From the NCBI RefSeq assembly GCF_002980525.1, contig NZ_PVBQ01000010.1, positions 1-64,000 of the forward strand: a stretch of 64,000 bases of DNA, given 5' to 3'. Shown one piece after another: positions 1-7,474 of this stretch. Source of the stretch: Sphingobacterium haloxyli (GTDB taxonomy: Bacteria > Bacteroidota > Bacteroidia > Sphingobacteriales > Sphingobacteriaceae). A model generated the notes under the pieces. That model worked only from the letters and a program-made list of their open reading frames with translations. It searched no databases and had not been told where the DNA came from. Both the position numbers and the translations under genes were made by a program. Each line of letters opens with the position of its first letter. Positions within the stretch are counted from its first letter, which is position 1.

Positions 1-616
1 ATTCTTTTGTCCAGCCCTCGATGGTCGAGGAGGCGATCTGTATGTTTTCCCTGGCAAAGATCTGTTTCTGTCGGTACAGCGGGAGGTGGTCCTGATATTT
101 TCCGGTCAGTATCATCGCCAATAAGCCTGCTCCGGGGATACCTCTGTCGATGACACGTTCGGGAAGTTCGCCGATACGTACGCCATCTCCATTTTTAGGC
201 GTGTATTTATAGCGGATATAGCGTTTGATATAAAACTTTGCAGGATCGCACTCCAGTTCTTCGGTGATTTCCTTTCCGATGCATACCATATCCGATAGGT
301 CCCCCTCCGGGTGTATGTCGATCTCTACTACAGGTAGATGTTCAGGTAACTTCGCACGTCCCTTATGGTTAGGGCGCTTACGTGTATACTCGATCTTTTG
401 TCTGGTTTCTTCCTGTTGCTGTTCTGCTTCCTTAGGCTCGGCTTCAAACGGGAGTGCGGTCTGGTTGGGATCGCCTTCAAAGCGTTCGCGCTTCTGGCCG
501 AACTGCATACGCTTGTACATGGCAAGCTGGGACTCCAGATATTCGATCTTTTCGTCACGGCTGGAAACGACCTTCAGAAGGTCATCTTTAGAAAGGTTTT
601 CCAGCGCTGTTTCCAT
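1..616 (-). CDS. tnpC: IS66 transposase TnpC, N-terminal part
   Basis: The frame opens at an ATG on the complement of 614-616 and stays open to the window edge, giving about 205 residues that start METALENLSKDDLL. TnpC is the DDE transposase of IS66 elements. The visible part has the N-terminal coiled coil with the LESQLAMYKRMQFG segment and the KLPEHLPVVEIDIHPEG segment. It then has a probable zinc-binding region and the start of the catalytic domain (GAGLLAMILTGKYQDHLPLYRQ). The catalytic acidic residues lie beyond the window. It follows tnpB after about 50 bases in the same direction. Partial only because of the window boundary, with no internal stop seen. Confidence 0.88.
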   Translation of the reverse strand, partial: METALENLSKDDLLKVVSSRDEKIEYLESQLAMYKRMQFGQKRERFEGDPNQTALPFEAEPKEAEQQQEETRQKIEYTRKRPNHKGRAKLPEHLPVVEIDIHPEGDLSDMVCIGKEITEELECDPAKFYIKRYIRYKYTPKNGDGVRIGELPERVIDRGIPGAGLLAMILTGKYQDHLPLYRQKQIFARENIQIASSTIEGWTKE

Positions 617-666
617 ACCCTAAAGATACGGTTTTATCTGCGTTCCTGCAATCAAAAAAGCTGTTT

Positions 667-1005
667 TTATGGCAATGAATAACGTTTTTTCTGTATGCTT
701 TTTACAACCTGGACGCCCTCGATGAGCAATACCAGATCGCTCCATGACAGTTCACCTTTCTTAAGTGCAGATGTACCAAAGGTACCCTGCTCCAGCCGTT
801 TGTAATAAAGGACAAAGCCCCCGTGTTCCCAGTGCAGAAGTTTGATATGGGTACGGCTACGGTTCAAAAACACAAATACCTCACCGCTGGTCGGCTGGCG
901 CTGCATCACCGAAATGACCAGACCGCACAGCCCGTCGAAACTCTTGCGCATGTCGCAGTGTCCATCATATAAATAAAAACGGTGAGAAGACCCCAATGAA
1001 AACAT
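667..1005 (-). CDS. tnpB: IS66 accessory protein TnpB
   Basis: A 112-residue protein with the classical IS66 Orf2 features: MRKSFDGLCGLV near residue 18 and VFVFLNRSRTHIKLLHWEHGG near residue 44, followed by YYKRLEQG. TnpB is needed together with TnpA for full transposition of IS66-type elements, but its biochemical role is not settled. It starts one base after the tnpA stop (TGATATG), so the two are probably translationally coupled. Length is normal for the family (about 115 residues). No disruption seen. Confidence 0.92.
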   Translation of the reverse strand: MFSLGSSHRFYLYDGHCDMRKSFDGLCGLVISVMQRQPTSGEVFVFLNRSRTHIKLLHWEHGGFVLYYKRLEQGTFGTSALKKGELSWSDLVLLIEGVQVVKSIQKKRYSLP

Positions 1006-1006
1006 A

Positions 1007-1288
1007 TCAGTAAAGACGGATCAACTGGGAAAGCAAACCAAGATCGGTATCGACCTTGATCCGCACCCCATTGGGGTAGATAACCTCAACATCGCCTTTT
1101 CTGCCGGTCTTATCGATCGATATAAAGCTTCCGCTGGCAGCATCGTTTTCTTTGCTGCGCGAAAACCAGTAATAAAACGTAGTCTCATTGACGCCGTTTT
1201 CCTCGCAGTAGCGTTTCTTGCTCAGGCCGCTCTGCTGCCAGTCTGCTATCATAGCAAACATCTGGACTCTTTTTTCTTCTTTGCTCAT
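1007..1288 (-). CDS. tnpA: IS66 accessory protein TnpA
   Basis: A 93-residue protein with an N-terminal helix-turn-helix of the IS66 Orf1 type (MIADWQQSGLSKKRYCEENG followed by VNETTFYYW at residues 12-41). The C-terminal half ends in a short segment typical of these proteins (EVIYPNGVRIKVDTD). It probably binds the element ends. It is the first gene of the element, and the outer inverted repeat should lie within about 60 bases upstream (1289-1350). That stretch contains no other gene. Confidence 0.87.
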   Translation of the reverse strand: MSKEEKRVQMFAMIADWQQSGLSKKRYCEENGVNETTFYYWFSRSKENDAASGSFISIDKTGRKGDVEVIYPNGVRIKVDTDLGLLSQLIRLY

Positions 1289-1488
1289 CCAGCAAAGCTA
1301 GAAACAACATAAGATTATTCATAGACGTGGCTCACAGGGCGGATACGACTAAAAAAGTATTTACTAAATGTTAAATATATGTTTGAACCCGATTTGGTGA
1401 GATGCAACAAACTTATAAAGTTATAATCATAACTACAATTTATATAAAAATACAGAAAGTTATAATTATGATTTAAATGGATGGCTTA

Positions 1489-1541
1489 GCACTTCGTGAG
1501 TGCAAAGTATAAAAAAATGCACTATAGCAGTGCATTTTTTT
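1489..1541. terminator. Two hairpins, the second a strong terminator
   Basis: The main hairpin has arms at 1511-1523 and 1529-1541 (AAAAAAATGCACT and its complement) around a five-base loop. It is A/T-flanked on both sides, so it can stop transcripts in either direction; it sits just after the DUF4374 gene stop. A weaker hairpin (GCACT / AGTGC, 1489-1503) precedes it and shares the same GCACT core. The rest of 1289-1557 is AT-rich and holds no gene I can support. Confidence 0.85.
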
Positions 1542-1557
1542 ATATGTTGGCATCGTA

Positions 1558-2802
1558 CTACTGCTTGCGCAACTTACCCATTCCCTTTACATAGGAGGCT
1601 TCGATCTCAACTCCCTTCGTAGCTGTTGCTGTAGGGATATCGATTTGATAGATATGTAATGATGCCCCTACTTTTGCTGGTAGATAAGCTTTATCGCCAT
1701 CCACAAAGGCAGGCTCGGAATATTGATAGATTGGTGCATCCTTCACGGCTGTAATTGTTTCCGCGGCCAAGTCCACAATAACATAGGTTAGGTTGGTTTG
1801 ATCCCACTGTCCATTCTGTTCGGCTGTATACTTCTGGGCAAGTAATTTATTGTTGCCCACATACGTAGCTTTGATAAGCTTGCCGCCATTCGGCGTGCCT
1901 TCGGTTTTAAAATGATAGTCTTTATCAAATTCTGCCGTACCTGCCTTGATACGCAAAATAGCGGGTTCTTTGTAATTTCCTTTCGGATCGAATCCATAGC
2001 CGCCATGATAAACCGTATACACATCTCCATTCTCTGCCGTGAAGATACCCGATATATTGACGGGAGCACCTGCTGGGCCGGTACGGGTGTCTTTGATAAC
2101 GGTTTCTAATTCAAATTCTGGATAACTGTATACCGCAACATAGTTCGTATCTAAATTCGGGGTAACGCCGTTGGCAAACGGGAAGACAGTTTGGTATGCG
2201 CGGTTGCCGCTGATTGCCAAACCGGTGTGTCGCCAGCCGTGTTTGTTTTCTGGATCTTTGTACACATCTTTGGCCGGAACTTTTACCGTCTCTTTCATGG
2301 TATAGCCGTCGGCATCAATCTCAAAAAACTCCATGTTACCGTCAAATTTATCATTGACCACGAGCTTAGCACCCAATAAGGTTTTGTCATTGTTTACGCT
2401 CAGGTAATCGTCGGCTCCGGAATTGGAAGTGAGGCCTGTTTTCGCCGTCAACCGGTTCTCGTTATTAATGTAATAAGCATCGACCTTGTTGACACCCAAT
2501 CCGCCGATGGAATAAAAGTAATTGTTGATGTTCAGGTATTCGCGGTAGCCCTCCTGCAGGATACCGTTATTCAACAGGGAAATCTTACCGTTCAACAGGT
2601 CCTTGCTGTGTACGATATAGTTGATATTATCGCTACCAGCCTCTACACCTACGCCTAAAACGTACGCTTGACCACCTTCTATTATCGGTTCATTCGGACG
2701 ATCATCGCCCCCATTATCGTCTTTAGTACAAGAAGAGGCAGCAACTGCCAAGCCTAAAGCCAAGGCGACATTTCTATATTGTTTTAACTTTCTCATAGTC
2801 AT
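1558..2802 (-). CDS. DUF4374 surface lipoprotein, XusB-like siderophore-iron protein
   Basis: A 414-residue lipoprotein: the signal peptide ends in the lipobox AASSC (lipidated Cys about residue 25) followed by an acidic TKDDNGGDD segment of the type that directs lipoproteins to the cell surface in Bacteroidota. The rest matches the DUF4374 family, predicted to be a beta-propeller (repeated GxAYxVxxF/GDKAYLP-like strands). In Bacteroides thetaiotaomicron XusB, which I recall as a family member, binds ferric enterobactin and works with the XusA receptor. Here the ATG follows the TAA stop of the TonB receptor directly (TAAATG), so the two are co-translated. A second ATG two codons in (2794-2796) is an equally good start. 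The ligand is not predictable from sequence. Confidence 0.8.
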   Translation of the reverse strand: MTMRKLKQYRNVALALGLAVAASSCTKDDNGGDDRPNEPIIEGGQAYVLGVGVEAGSDNINYIVHSKDLLNGKISLLNNGILQEGYREYLNINNYFYSIGGLGVNKVDAYYINNENRLTAKTGLTSNSGADDYLSVNNDKTLLGAKLVVNDKFDGNMEFFEIDADGYTMKETVKVPAKDVYKDPENKHGWRHTGLAISGNRAYQTVFPFANGVTPNLDTNYVAVYSYPEFELETVIKDTRTGPAGAPVNISGIFTAENGDVYTVYHGGYGFDPKGNYKEPAILRIKAGTAEFDKDYHFKTEGTPNGGKLIKATYVGNNKLLAQKYTAEQNGQWDQTNLTYVIVDLAAETITAVKDAPIYQYSEPAFVDGDKAYLPAKVGASLHIYQIDIPTATATKGVEIEASYVKGMGKLRKQ

Positions 2803-4989
2803 TTATTTTTGTATAAAGTATCTAATTTTTACGTTGAAAGAGCGCCCGGGTTTCTGCATCCTGTAGTTATCAAATAGCCTACTATTTGTCAGGTTATGGC
2901 ATTCTACGGCAATATTGTACTTGCCCCCACCGATGCTGTAGTCTGCTAGAATACTATGCGCAAACTGCCGCGGGATCATGTCGGGATTATTAGCGCCTAG
3001 CTGTTCTGGGGTAAGGTAGTATTCTTCAATAAAATTGAGCCGGTACTGGATGTTGGCCGCCCCGCCTTTGCCTCCCACTTTCGGTAACTGCAGACCCAAA
3101 TCAAAATTACCAAAGAGGTAAGGTATATTGGGCACCTTGTATCCGTAATTGAGGTTCGGTTGGGTGGTCTCGCCACTCAGATTTCCACCGGAAGTGAATT
3201 CCGTTTTATCAATGATATTTTGGTAGCTCAGATTGACGCTGCTGTAAAGTCTATTCTTCCAGTTGTAGCGAATTTCGCCTTCTACGCCCGTGGTTCTGAC
3301 ATCCCCTACATTGATGAATTTACGGCCCGTGGGTTGGTTCCGGCCTTGCTCCAGCCGGATGTAGTCGGTAGAATTCCGGTATATAAAATTGGCCTCCGTC
3401 TGGAAGTTGTGTGTCTGATTTACGGTAAAGGCATATAAGCCCCCAATATTGATGTTATCGCTTTTTTCTGGCGTTAGGGTTTCATTACGAATGGTGAACA
3501 ATCCATCTCCTAGCAGCTCCAGTGGTTCAGGCAGACGATAGGCATGTTCGTAGGAAGCTTTTACCTGCATACGGGGCAATAAAAAATAGGTTGCTGCAAG
3601 ACCATACCCGATATTATCCTGACTGGTGGCTATTTCGGCATATTCCGGCGTCAGCGTCTGGGAAATGTTCTCAAACGACTCGGCATGGAGGCCATAATAT
3701 TTGGCAAACACGTTGGTGCGCAATGCGCCAAAACGACTGTCCAACCCCAGTCCGAAATTTTGCTTCTGCAGGCGCTGCGGCATGGTATAAGCAACATTAT
3801 TCGGCTGTTCAACATCACTAGACTTTCGTTTAAAGTCTGTTAATACGTAGTTTAGGGATAGTCGGTGGTCTGGGTGTAAGGCATAAGCTAGATTCGCCGT
3901 AATAAGCCCTTCATTATCCCGCTGTTTGAGCTGCGTGCGCTGCCGCTCGGCACCGCCACTGCGGGGCGTGGTTTCCTGCAGCCAGTTGTAGATAAGCCCT
4001 ACGGTGTCGACAAAATTATTCCGGGTAATATTGTAGGCTCCGTAGAGGTTGAAATCCAATCCGTCCAAAAGCAGGTTATCCTTTTTATACTTCAACGTAG
4101 GGATGACCGAATTACTCGATTGGGTCATGGCACCAAATACTTGATCCATTACCACGCCGGTTTGGATATCTTTATCATTCTGCCCGGCAAGGAGCCCTAC
4201 AAATAATTGATCGGCAAAGGGTTTATCACGCACGCCGACCTCTACCTGCCCGCCCAGCGAACTGTAGCCGTCGTGGAAACGTTTCACCTCTTGCTCCGGG
4301 AGCAGGGTGTTGCCCCTGATCGGTTGCACGTTCACTTTATAATTGTTGTCGGAATAATTGTAAAATCCATTGAATCGGACAGCGAACCCTGTTTTTTCGT
4401 TTGTATAGGCACCGTTCAAACCGGCCTTATGGGTATTGAAGGATCCTACGCTATACGAGACATCCATATAGTTGAGGTTGCGGCGGGTAACCATATTGAT
4501 AGCTCCGCCGAGGGCATCGGCGCCCAACGAAACAGGTACGACGCCTTTATAAACTTCAATTCTTTCTGCCATATTCGCCGGAAAGTTGTTGAGCGAGAAC
4601 GACGAACCAAAGTTATCCATCGGAATGCCGTCCAGGAAAAACTTGAGGGACTTGCCGCTGAAACCGTTCAAGGAAAAATTGAAGTTTGAACCAAGCCCAC
4701 CGTCTTCGCGGACACGGATGCCCGTGGTACGCGTCAGTAGCTGATTGATATCCAGTGCAGAATTATAATATTGCTTGGTTTCTACGACGTTGACATTAAA
4801 AGGTTCCTCTTTAATTTCACGGCTTTCCGTTTTTTTATCGATATGGACCGCATCAATTTCTTTTTGCTGCGATACAGTTTTGGTGGTATCCTGTGTCATC
4901 GCCAAGCGAGTGTGGGCTGTCCAAATTAAGGGTAGTAACAACAGAACCCGTACGCTTTTTGGATATAGAGTTATCTTTTTTGCCATCAT
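2803..4989 (-). CDS. TonB-dependent siderophore receptor, XusA-like
   Basis: An outer membrane receptor for ferric siderophores or a similar ligand. I place the start at the ATG pair at 4984-4989, which has AGGTGG just upstream and is followed by a good signal peptide (KKITLYPKSVRVLLLLPLIW). The open frame continues upstream to 5067 without a plausible signal. After a short linker, the plug domain begins near EEPFNVNVVET and contains INQLLTRTTGIRVRE, FLDGIPMDNFG and RIEVYKGVVPVSLGADALGG. The remainder is the 22-strand barrel ending in VKIRYFIQK. It has no carboxypeptidase-like N-terminal domain and is not SusC-type. It is co-transcribed with the DUF4374 lipoprotein and lies back to back with a PepSY protein, which supports iron uptake. 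Confidence 0.88.
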   Translation of the reverse strand: MMAKKITLYPKSVRVLLLLPLIWTAHTRLAMTQDTTKTVSQQKEIDAVHIDKKTESREIKEEPFNVNVVETKQYYNSALDINQLLTRTTGIRVREDGGLGSNFNFSLNGFSGKSLKFFLDGIPMDNFGSSFSLNNFPANMAERIEVYKGVVPVSLGADALGGAINMVTRRNLNYMDVSYSVGSFNTHKAGLNGAYTNEKTGFAVRFNGFYNYSDNNYKVNVQPIRGNTLLPEQEVKRFHDGYSSLGGQVEVGVRDKPFADQLFVGLLAGQNDKDIQTGVVMDQVFGAMTQSSNSVIPTLKYKKDNLLLDGLDFNLYGAYNITRNNFVDTVGLIYNWLQETTPRSGGAERQRTQLKQRDNEGLITANLAYALHPDHRLSLNYVLTDFKRKSSDVEQPNNVAYTMPQRLQKQNFGLGLDSRFGALRTNVFAKYYGLHAESFENISQTLTPEYAEIATSQDNIGYGLAATYFLLPRMQVKASYEHAYRLPEPLELLGDGLFTIRNETLTPEKSDNINIGGLYAFTVNQTHNFQTEANFIYRNSTDYIRLEQGRNQPTGRKFINVGDVRTTGVEGEIRYNWKNRLYSSVNLSYQNIIDKTEFTSGGNLSGETTQPNLNYGYKVPNIPYLFGNFDLGLQLPKVGGKGGAANIQYRLNFIEEYYLTPEQLGANNPDMIPRQFAHSILADYSIGGGKYNIAVECHNLTNSRLFDNYRMQKPGRSFNVKIRYFIQK

Positions 4990-5027
4990 TTTCCACCTAT
5001 CCATAGAGGAGTTATTATATTTGTGGG

Positions 5028-5059
5028 CAAATATAATATTATTTAGACTTAATTTAAAC
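5028..5059 (-). promoter_or_regulatory. Promoter -7 box and candidate Fur operator
   Basis: Reading on the minus strand, TATATTTG (complement of 5028-5035) matches the Bacteroidota -7 consensus TAnnTTTG. It lies about 40 bases before the receptor start. Immediately upstream, ATTTAGACTTAATTTAAAC (5041-5059 as read on the plus strand) is an imperfect palindrome of the A/T-rich kind seen at iron-regulated promoters in this phylum. It would sit between the -7 and -33 elements, where a repressor could act on both divergent genes. The Fur assignment is inference. Confidence 0.42.
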
Positions 5060-5097
5060 AAAAACAAAGATCACGACATAAAAAAGTGATCACATGC

Positions 5098-6252
5098 ATG
5101 ATGGAACGGGCGAAGAAAAAAAAAGGAAAAAAGACGACCATACGCCGGATCAATGATTGGCTGCATCTTTGGCTGGGGTTAATCTCGGGTGTTATTGTAT
5201 TCATTGTCAGTATTACAGGCTGCTTCTATGCCTTTCAGCAGGAAATAAAAGATCGGATCGAGCCTTGGCGCTTCGTGGAAGAACGTACCGAGCCCTTTGT
5301 GCCGCCGAGCCGAATCTTGGATACGGCAGCAGTGTACATGCCAGGTCAGCAGCCTACCGGCCTGACCTATGGACATAGCGGCGAAGCTGCTGCTGTCGGC
5401 TATATCAGTAAGGCGTCATTTTCAGTGGTTTTCATCAATCCCTATACAGGCGAGTTTCTGAAAAAACAAACACCGCGTGGTGGCGACGAATTCAATTTCT
5501 TCAATTTCATCTTGGATGGGCATACAGCGTTGTGGTTGCCTTACGAAATCGGGAAACCGGTTGTTGGCGTAGCTACGTTGGTCTTTGTCGTGCTATTATT
5601 TACCGGTTTGGTGATGTGGTGGCCGAAAAAATGGAGTAAAGCAAATAGGAAGAAGAGTTTTAAGATCAAACTTACAGGAAGCTTCAAACGGGCCAACTAT
5701 GATTTACACAATGTGCTTGGATTCTATAGTCTAATTTTTGCGTTCATCCTCGCCGTAACGGGGTTGGTATGGAGTTTTGAATGGTTCGATAAAGCTGTAT
5801 ACTACGTCGTTTCCGGAGGTGAAATAAAGCAGGGGCACCATCACCCACACTCCGACCTGTCCAATAAAGACTTGCCATGGGAGGATACCATGACACCGCT
5901 CGACAGAGCCTGGTACACTACCCTGGAAACAGCTGACGATATTAACGGCATGTATATGACGCCTTACCCAGCGGACGACGACGACCCTATTGACATTACC
6001 GTTTATCACCTCAGGGGCCAATGGTACGACCATAGTGAATATTTTTATGATCGATACACCCTAGCGCCCCTGGAAATGGAAGGCAGCAAGTATAGGGAAG
6101 CGTCTTTCGCGGATCAGCTGGCCATGATGAACTATGATATCCATGTGGGCTCCATCGGCGGTCTGGCCGGGAAAATTTTCGCTTTTTTTATCAGTTTGAT
6201 TTGTGCCAGCCTGCCTATTACGGGCTTTTTGGTGTGGTGGAATAAGAAGTGA
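5098..6252 (+). CDS. PepSY-domain inner membrane protein, XusC-like
   Basis: A PepSY-associated membrane protein of about 384 residues, start taken at the ATG at 5098 (the frame opens at a GTG at 5086). A basic N-terminus precedes four membrane segments near residues 20-42, 150-172, 205-228 and 355-380. Histidines sit at or near membrane faces (WLHLWLGL, LDGHTALWLP, DLHNVLGFYSL, NYDIHVGSIGG), the pattern of heme-binding reductases in this family. The likely role is reduction of siderophore-bound iron on the periplasmic side of the inner membrane. It is divergent from the receptor/lipoprotein pair across about 110 bases. In the B. thetaiotaomicron Xus locus the equivalent gene is, as I recall, in the same operon. 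Confidence 0.82.
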   Translation: MMERAKKKKGKKTTIRRINDWLHLWLGLISGVIVFIVSITGCFYAFQQEIKDRIEPWRFVEERTEPFVPPSRILDTAAVYMPGQQPTGLTYGHSGEAAAVGYISKASFSVVFINPYTGEFLKKQTPRGGDEFNFFNFILDGHTALWLPYEIGKPVVGVATLVFVVLLFTGLVMWWPKKWSKANRKKSFKIKLTGSFKRANYDLHNVLGFYSLIFAFILAVTGLVWSFEWFDKAVYYVVSGGEIKQGHHHPHSDLSNKDLPWEDTMTPLDRAWYTTLETADDINGMYMTPYPADDDDPIDITVYHLRGQWYDHSEYFYDRYTLAPLEMEGSKYREASFADQLAMMNYDIHVGSIGGLAGKIFAFFISLICASLPITGFLVWWNKK

Positions 6253-6258
6253 CACCGC

Positions 6259-6318
6259 TATACGATATACATGAAACTTTTATTATTTTTGATCAAAATA
6301 TACGATATACAAGAAACT
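6259..6318. repeat. Pair of 20-base direct repeats
   Basis: The sequence TATACGATATACATGAAACT at 6259-6278 recurs at 6299-6318 with one change (T to A). The two copies are exactly 40 bases apart, and a third partial match (CGATATACTA) follows at 6332-6341. The block lies just downstream of the PepSY gene. The remainder of 6319-6428 shows no gene. Function unknown. Confidence 0.7.
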
Positions 6319-6428
6319 AATAGTTCGCCCCCGATATACTAATCGCGTCCTACCATTTATCGATAAACCGGTCATAAAAGTATTGACAATTACGGCGGGA
6401 TACTACAAAAAAACCCTATCGATTTTTT

Positions 6429-6446
6429 AATGACGGAGCTTTAATC
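6429..6446. repeat. 18-base repeat, copy 1
   Basis: AATGACGGAGCTTTAATC occurs here and, identical, at 7938-7955. Both copies lie just 3' of a small minus-strand reading frame (stops at 6452 and 7972), in the same orientation. See the finding on this region. Confidence 0.8.
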
Positions 6447-6451
6447 TTTAG

Positions 6452-6643
6452 TCACTTTTGAATCTGGACTTTTTCAGATTTCACAAAAACCCAAACCGTA
6501 TGGCGCTTTTCGTACGATACGCTGAAAGTATGATTTGGCGGGACAGTGAAATTAAAGGACAGTTCGGTCTCTGCGTCATTCTTTGGCACAAAAGTCGGAA
6601 GAAGGGAATCAGCGATTTCTTTGATTTGTTTATCGTTTAACAT
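6452..6643 (-). CDS. Small hypothetical protein
   Basis: Sixty-three residues when read from the ATG at 6641-6643; the frame extends further upstream, but the extension is rich in Cys, His and Tyr and looks non-coding. The protein has an amphipathic N-terminus (LNDKQIKEIADSLLPTFVP) and a beta-rich C-terminal half with FNFTVPPNHTFSVSY. I do not recognise the family. Part of its coding sequence (6523-6556) has a near-identical copy at 8309-8342 that keeps the same FNFTVPPNHTF peptide, which argues that the frame is or was truly coding. No operon partner is apparent. Confidence 0.5.
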   Translation of the reverse strand: MLNDKQIKEIADSLLPTFVPKNDAETELSFNFTVPPNHTFSVSYEKRHTVWVFVKSEKVQIQK

Positions 6644-6798
6644 GTGCTTCTTGATTTCAACAGATAAACATAGAGAATTATAATCATACTTACAATAGGT
6701 ATGGGGCCATGAGAAATGACAGAACACGGGAAGCTAACTGTACAAAAATTTAGAATCTGTTGCGCCGAATTGCTCCAGATGCTCAGGAAGATAGCTGT

Positions 6799-7065
6799 CT
6801 ATGGAAAAACTTTATATACATCATTCCTCTTTACAAATCGGGCTAATTCAACGCGACTCTCATCTTTATAAAAACCCAAGCGATAATCGCCTGTTCTCCA
6901 TCGATAAGCAGAAGAAAACCCTTTTAACTTTTTGACATTGGACATCCCCTCTAAGGCTTCGCTCTTTTCAAGCTCTATAATAAATTCCTTGATTTTGGTT
7001 TTCAATTTTTTGTCGCCCAGCTTTTTAATATCATTGAGAAAACTCCGTAAAAAAATAACTTCCAT
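6799..7065 (-). CDS. RelE/ParE-family toxin
   Basis: An 88-residue protein with the RelE/ParE layout: two N-terminal helices (FLNDIKKLGDKKLKTKIKEF) and then a beta sheet. The sheet carries VKKLKGFSSAYRWRTGDYRLGFY and ends ELARFVKRNDVYKVFP. Family members either cut mRNA at the ribosome (RelE) or poison gyrase (ParE). The RWRTGDYRLGFY core with basic residues and the closing Y favour a RelE-like nuclease, but I cannot decide. It overlaps the antitoxin gene by one base (TAATG), the usual antitoxin-first arrangement. Length is normal. Confidence 0.85.
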   Translation of the reverse strand: MEVIFLRSFLNDIKKLGDKKLKTKIKEFIIELEKSEALEGMSNVKKLKGFSSAYRWRTGDYRLGFYKDESRVELARFVKRNDVYKVFP

Positions 7066-7313
7066 TAGTCTAAGGCATTCATTACATCTTGACGACTTGC
7101 CACTTCTTTTCTGTCTGCTTGTTGCATAAGCACTAGCAAGCCCAAATCCTCTTTTTCTTCGTCAGAAAGCGTTTTTAATCGCTCCTTTTCCTTGTATTCT
7201 ACATAAAAGGAAACAGCTTTTTCCATAATGGTTTTTACACTCATTTCTTCAAATGCAGACAGTAATTTCAGTTTTGTCAACATCTTTTCGTCAATATCAA
7301 TATTCTTTCTCAT
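7065..7313 (-). CDS. Antitoxin paired with the RelE/ParE toxin
   Basis: About 82 residues from the ATG at 7311-7313; the frame also opens at a GTG at 7329-7331. MRKNIDIDEKMLTKLKLLSA followed by FEEMSVKTIMEKAV looks like a ribbon-helix-helix DNA-binding N-terminus. The C-terminal half is highly charged (KEKERLKTLSDEEKEDL), as in the flexible toxin-wrapping tail of such antitoxins. It directly precedes and overlaps the toxin by one base. Autorepression of its own promoter upstream of 7313 is expected from the family, but I did not identify an operator. Confidence 0.78.
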   Translation of the reverse strand: MRKNIDIDEKMLTKLKLLSAFEEMSVKTIMEKAVSFYVEYKEKERLKTLSDEEKEDLGLLVLMQQADRKEVASRQDVMNALD

Positions 7314-7430
7314 TGTCGTAAATCTAATCACAACAAATATACACCATATGCATCATATACACAATACATTTTTGTCTACAAGGTAACCTCGTCCATAAGC
7401 ACCGTTCAGTGTAAATAGCATACTAATTAT

Positions 7431-7438
7431 TATATTTG
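7431..7438 (+). promoter_or_regulatory. Bacteroidota -7 promoter box
   Basis: TATATTTG matches the -7 consensus TAnnTTTG, 36 bases before the ATG of the decayed C45 gene. No clear -33 element is visible at the expected distance. It is probably the remaining promoter of that gene. Confidence 0.35.
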
Positions 7439-7474
7439 GGAGTATGTGACACTTAAAAGAGACAACAAGATAAT

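Larger units (their letters stand above)
1..1350 (-). mobile_element. IS66-family insertion sequence, one end only
   Basis: Three minus-strand genes in the order tnpA, tnpB, tnpC are the standard content of an IS66 element. The element runs out of the window at base 1, so only its tnpA-proximal end is present. The outer boundary must lie upstream of tnpA, somewhere around 1300-1350. I could not fix it because the matching inverted repeat lies outside the window, so the end at 1350 is approximate. All three reading frames are intact where visible, which suggests a recent or still active copy. Confidence 0.85.

Noticed and set aside
264-682. Plus-strand and second minus-strand reading frames over the IS66 region
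   Set aside because: They overlap the clear tnpC coding sequence (minus, from 616) in other frames and have no protein-like composition.
1300-1360. Possible IS66 terminal inverted repeat
   Set aside because: Only one end of the element is in the window, so no pairing can be shown.
1415-1472. Near-repeat of TTATAAT/ATTATAA segments resembling a stretch near 18669-18690
   Set aside because: The shared stretch is about 11 AT-rich bases, within what chance would give in such sequence.
4207-4689. Plus-strand frame of 160 codons inside the TonB receptor gene
   Set aside because: Antisense shadow of a well-supported receptor coding sequence.
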